Translations under genes and position numbers: made by a program
Origin: Faecalibacterium sp. CAG:74
Lineage (GTDB): Bacteria > Bacillota > Clostridia > Christensenellales > Aristaeellaceae
NCBI GenBank assembly: GCA_000437595.1
Contig: FR899889.1
Location: forward strand, 10,893-28,248
Length of the DNA: 17,356 nucleotides
Reading direction: 5' to 3'
Notes under the pieces: model-generated
Database searches by the model: none
Told to the model about the DNA's origin: nothing
The model's input: only the letters and a program-made list of their open reading frames with translations
Shown here: in pieces, positions 1 to 5,219 of the stretch
Position numbering within the stretch: position 1 is the first letter of the stretch
How the letters are laid out: the number at the start of each line of letters is the position of its first letter

Positions 1-41
1 AATCGCGCGGGCGGGGGCTATCGGCAGAAGAATTCTATTTG

Positions 42-59
42 GCGGATGAAAAAATCCGC
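42..59 (+). other. Small hairpin upstream of the efp promoter
   Basis: GCGGAT (42-47) and ATCCGC (54-59) form a 6-bp stem with a 6-nt A-rich loop, followed by a T-rich but broken tract. It could be the weak terminator of a gene that ends left of the window. A second CATCCGC at 93-99 could pair with 42-48 instead. No convincing coding sequence was seen in 1-88. Confidence 0.3.
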
Positions 60-88
60 ATTTCTTTCGCTTCGGGCGCAAAAAAGGC

Positions 89-117
89 TTTTCATCCGCA
101 CAAATTTGTGATACAAT
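89..117 (+). promoter_or_regulatory. Probable sigma-A promoter of efp
   Basis: A -35-like TTTTCA (89-94) is followed by a 17-nt spacer and a -10 box TACAAT (112-117). The -10 is preceded by TG at 109-110, an extended -10 as is common in Gram-positive bacteria. It would give a leader of about 125 nt before efp. The leader contains a small hairpin (AATCCG 186-191 with CGGATT 197-202). Confidence 0.6.
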
Positions 118-250
118 GAAGATGGCTATGCACGCGCATGAGCCTACTTTGCCGTTTGCTGAAAATGGCAGGTGTGTTTTGACTGAATCCGTGCCGCGGA
201 TTTGGAAATAGAGAACCCACAGACACCGAAACAATTGGAGGAATTGATTC

Positions 251-808
251 ATGATTACTGCTGGCGATTTCAAAAAGGGCATTACCGTGGAATGGGACGG
301 CGGCGTCTGGACCATCGTTGACTTCCAGCACGTCAAGCCCGGCAAGGGCGCGGCTTTTGTCCGCACCAAGATTAAGAACGTGATGACCGGCGCGGTGGTT
401 GAGCGCTCCTTCAACCCCACCGACAAGATGCCCAAGGCTATCATCGAGACGAAGGAAATGCAGTACGTCTACAATGACGGCGAACTGTACTACTTCATGG
501 ACGTGGAAACCTACGACCAGATCCCGATGTCTTTGGACAAGGTGGAAGACGCCATCCCCTATGTCAAGGAAGGCACGAATGTGACCGTCCGCTTCTTCAA
601 GGGTCAGCCCTTCTCCGTGGAAGCGCCGAACTTCGTTGTGCTGGAAGTGACCGACACCGAACCCGGCTTCAAGGGCGACACGGCTTCCAACACCTACAAG
701 CCCGCGACGCTGGAAACCGGCTACTCCCTGCAGGTGCCGCTGTTCGTCAACACGGGCGACAAGATTCGTATTGACACCCGCACCGGCGAGTACATGGAGC
801 GCGCGTAA
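251..808 (+). CDS. efp: Elongation factor P
   Basis: EF-P binds the ribosome between the P and E sites and relieves stalling at polyproline stretches. The 185-residue product has the normal length and three-domain layout of the family: an N-terminal KOW-like domain (about 1-65) and two OB-fold domains (about 66-125 and 130-185). The loop P30-G31-K32-G33 carries the conserved lysine that reaches the peptidyl-transferase centre. In other bacteria this lysine is modified (beta-lysine in E. coli, 5-aminopentanol in Bacillus); no modification gene is in the window, so its state here is unknown. The C-terminal signature GDKIRIDTRTGEYMERA is typical. The ATG is fixed by GGAGG at 237-241, nine bases upstream. 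The gene is followed by a hairpin and then by a zinc-ribbon gene. Confidence 0.97.
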   Translation: MITAGDFKKGITVEWDGGVWTIVDFQHVKPGKGAAFVRTKIKNVMTGAVVERSFNPTDKMPKAIIETKEMQYVYNDGELYYFMDVETYDQIPMSLDKVEDAIPYVKEGTNVTVRFFKGQPFSVEAPNFVVLEVTDTEPGFKGDTASNTYKPATLETGYSLQVPLFVNTGDKIRIDTRTGEYMERA

Positions 809-830
809 TTATCTGACTATAAGTTCAAAC

Positions 831-860
831 CGGCTCGGTGGACAGACTTCCTCCGAGCCG
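831..860 (+). other. Stable intergenic hairpin downstream of efp
   Basis: CGGCTCGG (831-838) pairs perfectly with CCGAGCCG (853-860), and GG 840-841 can extend the stem by pairing with CC 850-851 across a T-T mismatch. No T tract follows, so it is not a textbook intrinsic terminator. It may protect the efp mRNA 3' end, reduce read-through, or act as a processing site between efp and the next gene. Confidence 0.55.
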
Positions 861-861
861 A

Positions 862-873
862 TTGTGATACAAA
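862..873 (+). promoter_or_regulatory. Possible extended -10 promoter for the zinc-ribbon gene
   Basis: TTGTGATACAAA has TG at 865-866 and a -10-like TACAAA at 868-873. It shares the octamer TTGTGATA with the efp promoter (106-113) and the DUF1836 promoter (2586-2593). No good -35 is seen at 16-18 bp because that place is taken by the hairpin, so this is tentative. The gene may instead be read through from efp. Confidence 0.3.
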
Positions 874-899
874 CAAAACCATCATTAGGAGGGTTGGAC

Positions 900-1388
900 A
901 TGAGCAAACTGACGGACAAAGTGAGCTACCTGAAGGGCCTTGCGGCGGGCATGAAGCTCAACATGGAGAAGGACAGCAACAAGCTGCTGCTGGAAATCCT
1001 CGGCGCGATGGGCGATATGGCGGAGGAAATGCAGCGCATGGACGAGGCGCACAGGGAGCTGCAGGACTATGTTGAGTCCATCGACGATGATTTGTCCGAC
1101 CTGACGGAAACGCTCTTCAGCGACGAGGAAGAGGACGACGAAGATGCCGATGACGCGGACGAATGCGACTGCGAGGACTGCGCGGACGACACAGACGACG
1201 AGGATGACGCCGCCGAGGAGGAAAATCCCGACGACGACCTGATTGCCTACGCCTGCCCGAATTGCGGCGCTGAGCTGACTTTCCACGCCAATGACGTTGA
1301 CTTTGACGAGAACACCCTCTGCCCGAACTGCCATCAGCCGATTTTCCCGGAAATCGACGAGGACAGCGAGGAAGAGACGGAAGAGTAA
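900..1388 (+). CDS. CD1247 N-terminal domain protein, acidic zinc-ribbon protein
   Basis: The product has 162 residues. The N-terminus (about 1-70: MSKLTDKVSYLKGLAAGMKL, then a predicted coiled coil) matches my recollection of the CD1247 N-terminal domain family of clostridia, sometimes misannotated as a transcription regulator. An extremely acidic linker (about 75-112, almost all D and E) contains a cysteine cluster C89, C91 and C94. A C-terminal zinc ribbon follows, with C119-x2-C122 and C141-x2-C144, and then another acidic tail. The function is unknown; a zinc-binding adaptor or nucleic-acid-mimicking protein is possible but unproven. The start at 900 is set by AGGAGGG at 887-893. An in-frame extension back to 771 would overlap efp and has no ribosome binding site. 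I recall adjacency to efp from other clostridia, which fits. Confidence 0.82.
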   Translation: MSKLTDKVSYLKGLAAGMKLNMEKDSNKLLLEILGAMGDMAEEMQRMDEAHRELQDYVESIDDDLSDLTETLFSDEEEDDEDADDADECDCEDCADDTDDEDDAAEEENPDDDLIAYACPNCGAELTFHANDVDFDENTLCPNCHQPIFPEIDEDSEEETEE

Positions 1389-1411
1389 TTTCCTAAATTA
1401 AAATTAAATGC

Positions 1412-1455
1412 AAAAAACAGGAGCATGGATGCAAAACGCCCATGCCCCTGTTTTT
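1412..1455. terminator. Bidirectional intrinsic terminator between zinc-ribbon gene and degV
   Basis: The stem is CAGG (1418-1421) with CCTG (1447-1450) and GCATGG (1423-1428) with CCATGC (1440-1445), with one A-C mismatch and an 11-nt loop. A6 precedes it (1412-1417) and T5 follows (1451-1455). It can therefore terminate the zinc-ribbon transcript on plus and the degV transcript on minus. Confidence 0.85.
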
Positions 1456-1463
1456 GATTGCTA

Positions 1464-1624
1464 ATACTATTTCCAGATGAAAATGCGCCAAGATGCGCCG
1501 CGAATTTTTCATTCTGGCTAACGTGAATGAAACGCAGCGTAGCAGCGCTACGCTAAGTGGAATGAACGGACGCCAGAATGGAAAAGACGCAAGCAGATGG
1601 CGCAGGTGAATCTGGAAATAGTAT
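1464..1624. repeat. 161-bp imperfect palindrome with 15-bp perfect terminal inverted repeats
   Basis: The ends ATACTATTTCCAGAT (1464-1478) and ATCTGGAAATAGTAT (1610-1624) are perfect inverted repeats. The arms stay alignable almost to the centre: TGCGCCA 1484-1490 against TGGCGCA, TTTTTCATTCTGG 1505-1517 against CCAGAATGGAAAA. The centre is a hairpin AGCGTAGC-AGC-GCTACGCT. No open reading frame of note lies inside. The structure resembles a MITE or REP/BIME-type non-autonomous element, but could also be a long structured 3' UTR of degV, whose stop lies 4 bp to the right. The end motif recurs at 3217-3229 and in part at 201-211. No clear target-site duplication was found. Confidence 0.75.
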
Positions 1625-1627
1625 AAA

Positions 1628-2473
1628 TCACGCGCGCAGATTCCCCTCGTACGCCGCCAGCACGCCGCCGACTTCCGCGTAGTACGAGCAAAGCCCGCGC
1701 AATACGCCGATTTCAATCTCCGCGTTCGGAAATTTCTCCAGCAGCGCCGCTTTCAGCTCTTCTGCCGCGCTCTGGTTCATGCAGTGGTGGATGTATACCT
1801 TCGAGCCGTTCCAGCCCTGTTTCATCATGGCGCTCAGCATGTTCTGCATCGCCTTGTGGTCGCCGCGCGATTTTGACGCAATGACCAATTCACCCTTGAC
1901 GCCTGCTTTGCCAATCACGCGGATGCCCAGAATGCCAACAATCGCGCCTACTGCCGCACTTACGCGACCGTTCGCGACGAAATTGTGCACCGACGCGAGC
2001 GAAAAAATCAAATTCGCACGGTCACGGAAGGCGGTCACAGCGGCAACTGTGTCCTCGAAGGACAAGCCCTTGCGAACGCAGTCCGCCACCTTCTCCACCA
2101 TTTGTGTGCAGCCCGGCCCGGCGCTCAGGCTGTCAAACACATGCACCCGGCGCTCCGGATGCAGCTCCATGTATTCCTTCGCCGCCAGCATCGCCGCGTT
2201 GTAAGTGCCAGACATGGCGCTGGAAATCGTGACGCAATACACCGTATCCGCGTCGCCAAACGCCTTCAGCCAGCATTCCGTGTTCGGGCAGGAAGTCGTC
2301 GTCTTTTCCTTATAAGTGCGCAGAAAGGCGATCATGCCGTCAATATCGCAGTGCTCATCGTCCACAAAAACACGGTCGCCCGCATGAATCGTCAGCGGGA
2401 CGGAGGCGAAGGGCAAATCGCCCAAGGTCAGCAAATCAGCGGAGGAGTCCGCGACAATCTTCGTTGTCATCAT
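1628..2473 (-). CDS. DegV family fatty-acid-binding protein
   Basis: DegV-type (FakB-like) proteins bind a fatty acid and, in characterised cases, present it to the kinase FakA for phosphorylation and use in phospholipid synthesis. The roughly 281-residue product has the family length. It shows the N-terminal strand KIVADSSADL, the TTSCPNTECWLKAF segment, the SSAMSGTYNAA lipid/head-group-binding motif, and FDSLSAGPG; the C-terminal domain holds a basic loop (SKSRGDHKAM) and YIHHCMNQ. Start choice: AGAGGG (2484-2479 on minus) stands 5 bases before ATG 2473 and 8 before ATG 2470; a TTG at 2476 is also in frame but less likely. The gene has its own strong promoter, diverges from the DUF1836 gene, and ends just before the palindromic element and a shared terminator. 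No FakA is in the window. Confidence 0.88.
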   Translation of the reverse strand: MMTTKIVADSSADLLTLGDLPFASVPLTIHAGDRVFVDDEHCDIDGMIAFLRTYKEKTTTSCPNTECWLKAFGDADTVYCVTISSAMSGTYNAAMLAAKEYMELHPERRVHVFDSLSAGPGCTQMVEKVADCVRKGLSFEDTVAAVTAFRDRANLIFSLASVHNFVANGRVSAAVGAIVGILGIRVIGKAGVKGELVIASKSRGDHKAMQNMLSAMMKQGWNGSKVYIHHCMNQSAAEELKAALLEKFPNAEIEIGVLRGLCSYYAEVGGVLAAYEGNLRA

Positions 2474-2521
2474 CAATACCCTCTATCAAGAAAAATCAGC
2501 CGCATTAGGATTCCAACATGC

Positions 2522-2550
2522 ATATTAGCAGTTTTTCAGAAACTTGTCAA
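2522..2550 (-). promoter_or_regulatory. Strong sigma-A promoter of the degV-family gene
   Basis: On the minus strand a perfect -35 TTGACA (2550-2545) is followed by exactly 17 bases and then a -10 TAATAT (2527-2522) with TGC directly upstream, an extended -10. It lies about 50 bp before the degV start. Confidence 0.78.
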
Positions 2551-2568
2551 GAGGCCTGGAACTTTTTC

Positions 2569-2597
2569 TTGCCGTTTTGAATAACTTGTGATATGAT
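2569..2597 (+). promoter_or_regulatory. Sigma-A promoter of the DUF1836 gene
   Basis: A -35 TTGCCG (2569-2574), a 17-bp spacer and a -10 TATGAT (2592-2597) with TGA immediately upstream form a good extended -10 promoter. The gene starts at 2619, so the leader is short. It diverges from the degV promoter; the outer edges of the two -35 boxes are 18 bp apart. Confidence 0.72.
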
Positions 2598-2618
2598 AAA
2601 GCGGAAGGGGATGAGAAT

Positions 2619-3149
2619 ATGATTGCACAGATTAGCGAGTTCCGGATGCCGCGTTACCGGGAAATTCCGGATGTGGGGCTGTATCTCGACCAAACAGTGA
2701 AGTACATGAACCGTTATTTGGCGCCATTAGGCTGCATGGAAATTACCACGTCGATGGTGAGCAACTACGTCAAGAAGGGGTATATCAGCAATCCGGTGCG
2801 CAAGCAGTACAGCGCGGAGCAGATTGCGTACCTGCTGTTTATTGCCGTGGCCAAGTCGGCACTGTCGATGGATAACATTACGCGGTTGTTTCAAATGCAG
2901 AGAAAGACGTACACGGTGCAGCAAGCATATGATTACTTCTGTGATTCGCTGGAATCGACACTGCAGTACACGTTCGGGCTGACGGATACGATGGAGCGCT
3001 TCAACCCCGCGGACATGCCGGAGCGAATGATGCTGCGCGCGACGATTATCGCGGTGACGCACATCATCTATCTGTCAAGCCAGTTCGACGCGATGCAGGG
3101 GCAGGGAACACTGCCGGCGAACGGACATCTGGCCCTGCCGGAAGAATGA
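2619..3149 (+). CDS. DUF1836 family helix-turn-helix protein
   Basis: The 176-residue product matches the DUF1836 pattern: an N-terminal MPRYREIPDVGLYLDQTVKYM segment, a winged-helix or MerR-like helix-turn-helix around TTSMVSNYVKKGYI (43-56), then NPVRKQYSAEQIAYLLFIAVAKSALSMDNI (58-87), where the family normally has a basic KKYS motif and an all-helical domain. These are predicted DNA-binding proteins of Bacillota with no assigned regulon that I know of. The start at 2619 follows GGAAGGGG at 2603-2610; an internal Met at residue 10 is a weaker alternative. It is transcribed alone, between its own promoter and a strong terminator, so it is not part of the carbohydrate operon. Regulation of the divergent degV gene is a reasonable guess only. 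Confidence 0.85.
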   Translation: MIAQISEFRMPRYREIPDVGLYLDQTVKYMNRYLAPLGCMEITTSMVSNYVKKGYISNPVRKQYSAEQIAYLLFIAVAKSALSMDNITRLFQMQRKTYTVQQAYDYFCDSLESTLQYTFGLTDTMERFNPADMPERMMLRATIIAVTHIIYLSSQFDAMQGQGTLPANGHLALPEE

Positions 3150-3156
3150 CATATTA

Positions 3157-3230
3157 TGATACGATTTTCTGCATTCATCTGTGCCGCTTGTTTGCGAATT
3201 TAGGCGAATTCTTATTTGGAAATAGTATCA
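3157..3230. repeat. Short degenerate palindrome sharing the end motif of the 161-bp element
   Basis: TGATACGATTTTC (3157-3169) and GGAAATAGTATCA (3218-3230) are inverted repeats with two mismatches. The right end contains GGAAATAGTAT, identical to the right end of the 161-bp palindrome. Between them lie two direct copies of GCGAATT. It sits between the DUF1836 stop and its terminator. It may be a shortened or decayed copy of the same repeat family. Confidence 0.5.
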
Positions 3231-3233
3231 AAG

Positions 3234-3263
3234 AAGCGATTGCATTCGTGCAGTCGCTTTTTT
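3234..3263 (+). terminator. Intrinsic terminator of the DUF1836 gene
   Basis: AAGCGATTGCA (3234-3244) pairs with TGCAGTCGCTT (3249-3259) over 11 base pairs including one G-U, closing a TTCG tetraloop (3245-3248). T6 runs from 3258 to 3263. This isolates the carbohydrate locus downstream. Confidence 0.92.
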
Positions 3264-3273
3264 CGGCGCGAAT

Positions 3274-3289
3274 GGCTAACGTGTTAGCC
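3274..3289. promoter_or_regulatory. Dyad GGCTAAC-GT-GTTAGCC upstream of the GH26 gene
   Basis: This is a perfect 7-bp inverted repeat with a 2-bp centre, partly repeated to the right (GTTAGCCTAAC). It lies in the non-coding stretch 3264-3545. The 11-mer TGGCTAACGTG (3273-3283) also occurs inside the 161-bp palindrome at 1515-1525. It may be a regulator site or a repeat remnant. A small hairpin (GATGC 3296-3300 with GCATC 3305-3309) and direct repeats GCGCGAAT (3266-3273 and 3311-3318) flank it. I see no small gene in this region. Confidence 0.35.
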
Positions 3290-3459
3290 TAACAGGATGC
3301 AAGAGCATCAGCGCGAATCACTTAACAACGGGGACGGAAATTCATGTTGAGGCAACGGAATGGTTGAAAAACGAACAAATGATACAGGAAAAGAACAAAA
3401 GTTACGCAGAAACGATGAAAAGAATTTGTTGAAAATCGCCCAAATTAACCAAAATGGGG

Positions 3460-3488
3460 TTGCGTAAACCGCGTAAGTGTAGTATAAT
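3460..3488 (+). promoter_or_regulatory. Sigma-A promoter of the GH26 gene and possibly the whole locus
   Basis: A perfect -10 TATAAT (3483-3488) stands 17 bp after TTGCGT (3460-3465). The -35 is only a half match, as expected for a promoter that needs an activator. The predicted leader is about 50 nt. TTACGCA (3402-3408) and TGCGTAA (3461-3467) form an inverted repeat that overlaps the -35. Confidence 0.7.
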
Positions 3489-3504
3489 CAAAAAGAGCAA
3501 AGTG

Positions 3505-3521
3505 CTATTAGCTAATAATAG
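3505..3521. promoter_or_regulatory. AT-rich dyad just downstream of the GH26 promoter
   Basis: CTATTA-GCTAA-TAATAG is a perfect 6-bp inverted repeat with a 5-bp centre, starting 17 bp after the -10 box. This is where a repressor would block transcription, so it is a candidate operator. No regulator gene for the locus is in the window. Confidence 0.4.
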
Positions 3522-3545
3522 ACTAACAAAAGGGAGCAACGGGTA

Positions 3546-5054
3546 ATGGACAAGCGTGCTACATGCCGGAAAATTCTGCGGAAAACGGCGCTGTCAGTGC
3601 TGGCAGCGAGCATCCTGATGACAGGGACGGTCGACGCGGTGCGGGCGGAGGAAACGCCAAACGTACTGCAGACGGTCGAAGCAGAAAGCGGAACACTGCT
3701 GGGCAAGGCGAAAATCGCTGCGACGGGAACGTGCGTGTCGGGACTGGAGCATACCGGCGACGGGGTGGAAGTGACCGTGACCGTGCCGGAAGATGGACTG
3801 TACGACATCATCGTGCGGACGGCGGTCATCGGCGGCGGAACGAAAGTCAACGAGGTCAACGCCAACGGGCAGCACGTTGGGGATATCACCAATAGCGGCA
3901 GCTGGTCGGACGAGGTTGTGCCGTATGTGTGGCTGGAGGCAGGCGATAATACTGTGTCCGTCACGGCAAGCTATGGCTGGATTGCGGTTGATTCGTTCAG
4001 CATCCGTAGGGCAGCACCCTTGCCGACGGATGTGTACGAAGTCAAGCCGACGCTCATCAACCCTAACGCCACGGACAGCGCCAAGCGCCTGATGACCTAC
4101 CTGTGCGATCAGTACGGCAAGACCGTGCTGTCCGGGCAGCAGTCACAGGACGGGGCGTTCGGGCTGACAAACGCGGCGGTCTGGCGCGGTACGGGCGGCG
4201 ATTATCCCGCGGTGCTTGGCATGGACTTGATTTCCTATTCTCCTGCGCGCGTGGCGAAGGGCGACAACAGCTCCAACGTCGTCGAACGAGCGATTGAGTA
4301 TTGGAACGGCGACGAAGGCAAGCGCGGTATCGTCACGCTGTGCTGGCACTGGTGTCCCGCCGCTCGCTATGACAAGAGCAAGAGCGATCCGTGGGGCACG
4401 TTCTACACCGACAAGACGAAATTCAACCTTGCCCGTGCGATGAACGGCAGCGACCCGGACGGCTACCAGATGCTGCTGGACGATATCGACGCGATTGCCG
4501 TGCAGCTCAAGCGCCTGCAGGATGCGGATGTGCCGGTGCTGTGGCGTCCGCTGCACGAGGCAAGCGGCGGCTGGTTCTGGTGGGGCGCATCCGGCGCGGA
4601 TGCGTACTTGCAGCTGTACAAACTCATGTACGAGCGCCTGACGAACGTCCACGGGCTGAACAACCTGATTTGGGTCTGGAACGGTCAGGATGCCGCGTGG
4701 TATCCGGGCGACGAGTATGTGGATATCATCGGCGAGGACATTTACCCCGGCAAGCATGTGTACACGTCGCAGGCGGCGCGGTTCATCAAGGCGCTGAGCT
4801 ACACGGACACGCGCAAGCTGATTACCCTCTCGGAGAATGGCTGCATTCCAGACCCGGAGCAGCTGGTGCGGGACAACATCATGTGGAGTTACTGGTGCGT
4901 GTGGGAAGGGGAGTTCGTGCTGAAAGCGGCGGGCTTCAACAATTACAGCGAACAGTACACCGAAAAGAACATGCTCAAAAAGGCGTATAAGAGCGATACG
5001 GTGATTACGCGCAAGGAATTGCCGGATTTGCGGAATTATCCGCTGGGCGACTAA
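3546..5054 (+). CDS. Secreted GH26 glycoside hydrolase with CBM35-like domain, probable beta-mannanase
   Basis: The 502-residue product begins with a basic signal peptide (about 1-34, cleavage after AVRA). A CBM6/35-type beta-sandwich follows (about 42-156), with the family hallmarks VEAESGTLLGKAKI at its start and WIAVDSFSIRRA at its end. The GH26 (beta/alpha)8 barrel spans about 175-485. Catalytic residues are visible: acid/base E338 in WRPLHEASGGWFWWG and nucleophile E430 in ITLSENG, with the conserved W267-H268-W269 before them. Most GH26 enzymes are endo-beta-1,4-mannanases (EC 3.2.1.78), but lichenase, beta-1,3-xylanase and mannobiohydrolase also occur, so substrate is inferred. No dockerin, sortase or S-layer anchor is seen, so the enzyme is probably released. 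The start follows AGGGAG at 3531-3536. It leads the transport locus. Confidence 0.9.
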   Translation: MDKRATCRKILRKTALSVLAASILMTGTVDAVRAEETPNVLQTVEAESGTLLGKAKIAATGTCVSGLEHTGDGVEVTVTVPEDGLYDIIVRTAVIGGGTKVNEVNANGQHVGDITNSGSWSDEVVPYVWLEAGDNTVSVTASYGWIAVDSFSIRRAAPLPTDVYEVKPTLINPNATDSAKRLMTYLCDQYGKTVLSGQQSQDGAFGLTNAAVWRGTGGDYPAVLGMDLISYSPARVAKGDNSSNVVERAIEYWNGDEGKRGIVTLCWHWCPAARYDKSKSDPWGTFYTDKTKFNLARAMNGSDPDGYQMLLDDIDAIAVQLKRLQDADVPVLWRPLHEASGGWFWWGASGADAYLQLYKLMYERLTNVHGLNNLIWVWNGQDAAWYPGDEYVDIIGEDIYPGKHVYTSQAARFIKALSYTDTRKLITLSENGCIPDPEQLVRDNIMWSYWCVWEGEFVLKAAGFNNYSEQYTEKNMLKKAYKSDTVITRKELPDLRNYPLGD

Positions 5055-5111
5055 CGTTTCAAAACGCAGCACGCGCATATATAAGGAAGAGAAGTCAACT
5101 CAATCGCGAAA

Positions 5112-5186
5112 AAGGGTCAAGGGAGGAACTCCCTTGCAGGGTGCAGGGGCAGCGCCCCTGCCGGAGTCCAGAGGCAGAGCCTCTGG
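5112..5186. repeat. Triple-hairpin repeat with exact 25-nt period
   Basis: Three perfect 8-bp stems with 3-nt loops follow one another: CAAGGGAG-GAA-CTCCCTTG (5118-5136), GCAGGGGC-AGC-GCCCCTGC (5143-5161) and CCAGAGGC-AGA-GCCTCTGG (5168-5186). Their centres are 25 nt apart, each preceded by a 6-nt linker (AAGGGT, CAGGGT, CGGAGT). It fills much of the 165-bp space between the GH26 and solute-binding-protein genes. No T tract follows, so it is not an ordinary terminator. A dispersed intergenic element and/or an mRNA stabiliser that sets different levels for the two genes is likely. A weak promoter (TTTCAA 5057-5062, TATAAG 5080-5085) may lie just upstream. Confidence 0.85.
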
Positions 5187-5219
5187 GTTTGCCCCTAACA
5201 ATCAAGAGGAAGGTGAACG

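Noticed and set aside
118..250. Riboswitch in the efp leader
   Set aside because: Only one small hairpin (186-202) is seen, with no recognisable conserved aptamer core and no terminator or sequestering alternative.
771..899. Upstream extension of the zinc-ribbon gene to 771
   Set aside because: It would overlap the end of efp and cross the hairpin. A perfect AGGAGGG stands just before the ATG at 900, and family similarity begins there.
2619..3149. DUF1836 protein as the dedicated regulator of the mannan-type locus
   Set aside because: It has its own promoter and a strong terminator before the locus, and nothing in the sequence links it to sugar sensing; adjacency alone is not enough.
5112..5186. 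CRISPR array or terminator as explanation of the 25-nt periodic hairpins
   Set aside because: The units differ in sequence, there are no constant repeats with variable spacers, the period is too short, and no T tract follows. A structured intergenic repeat fits better.
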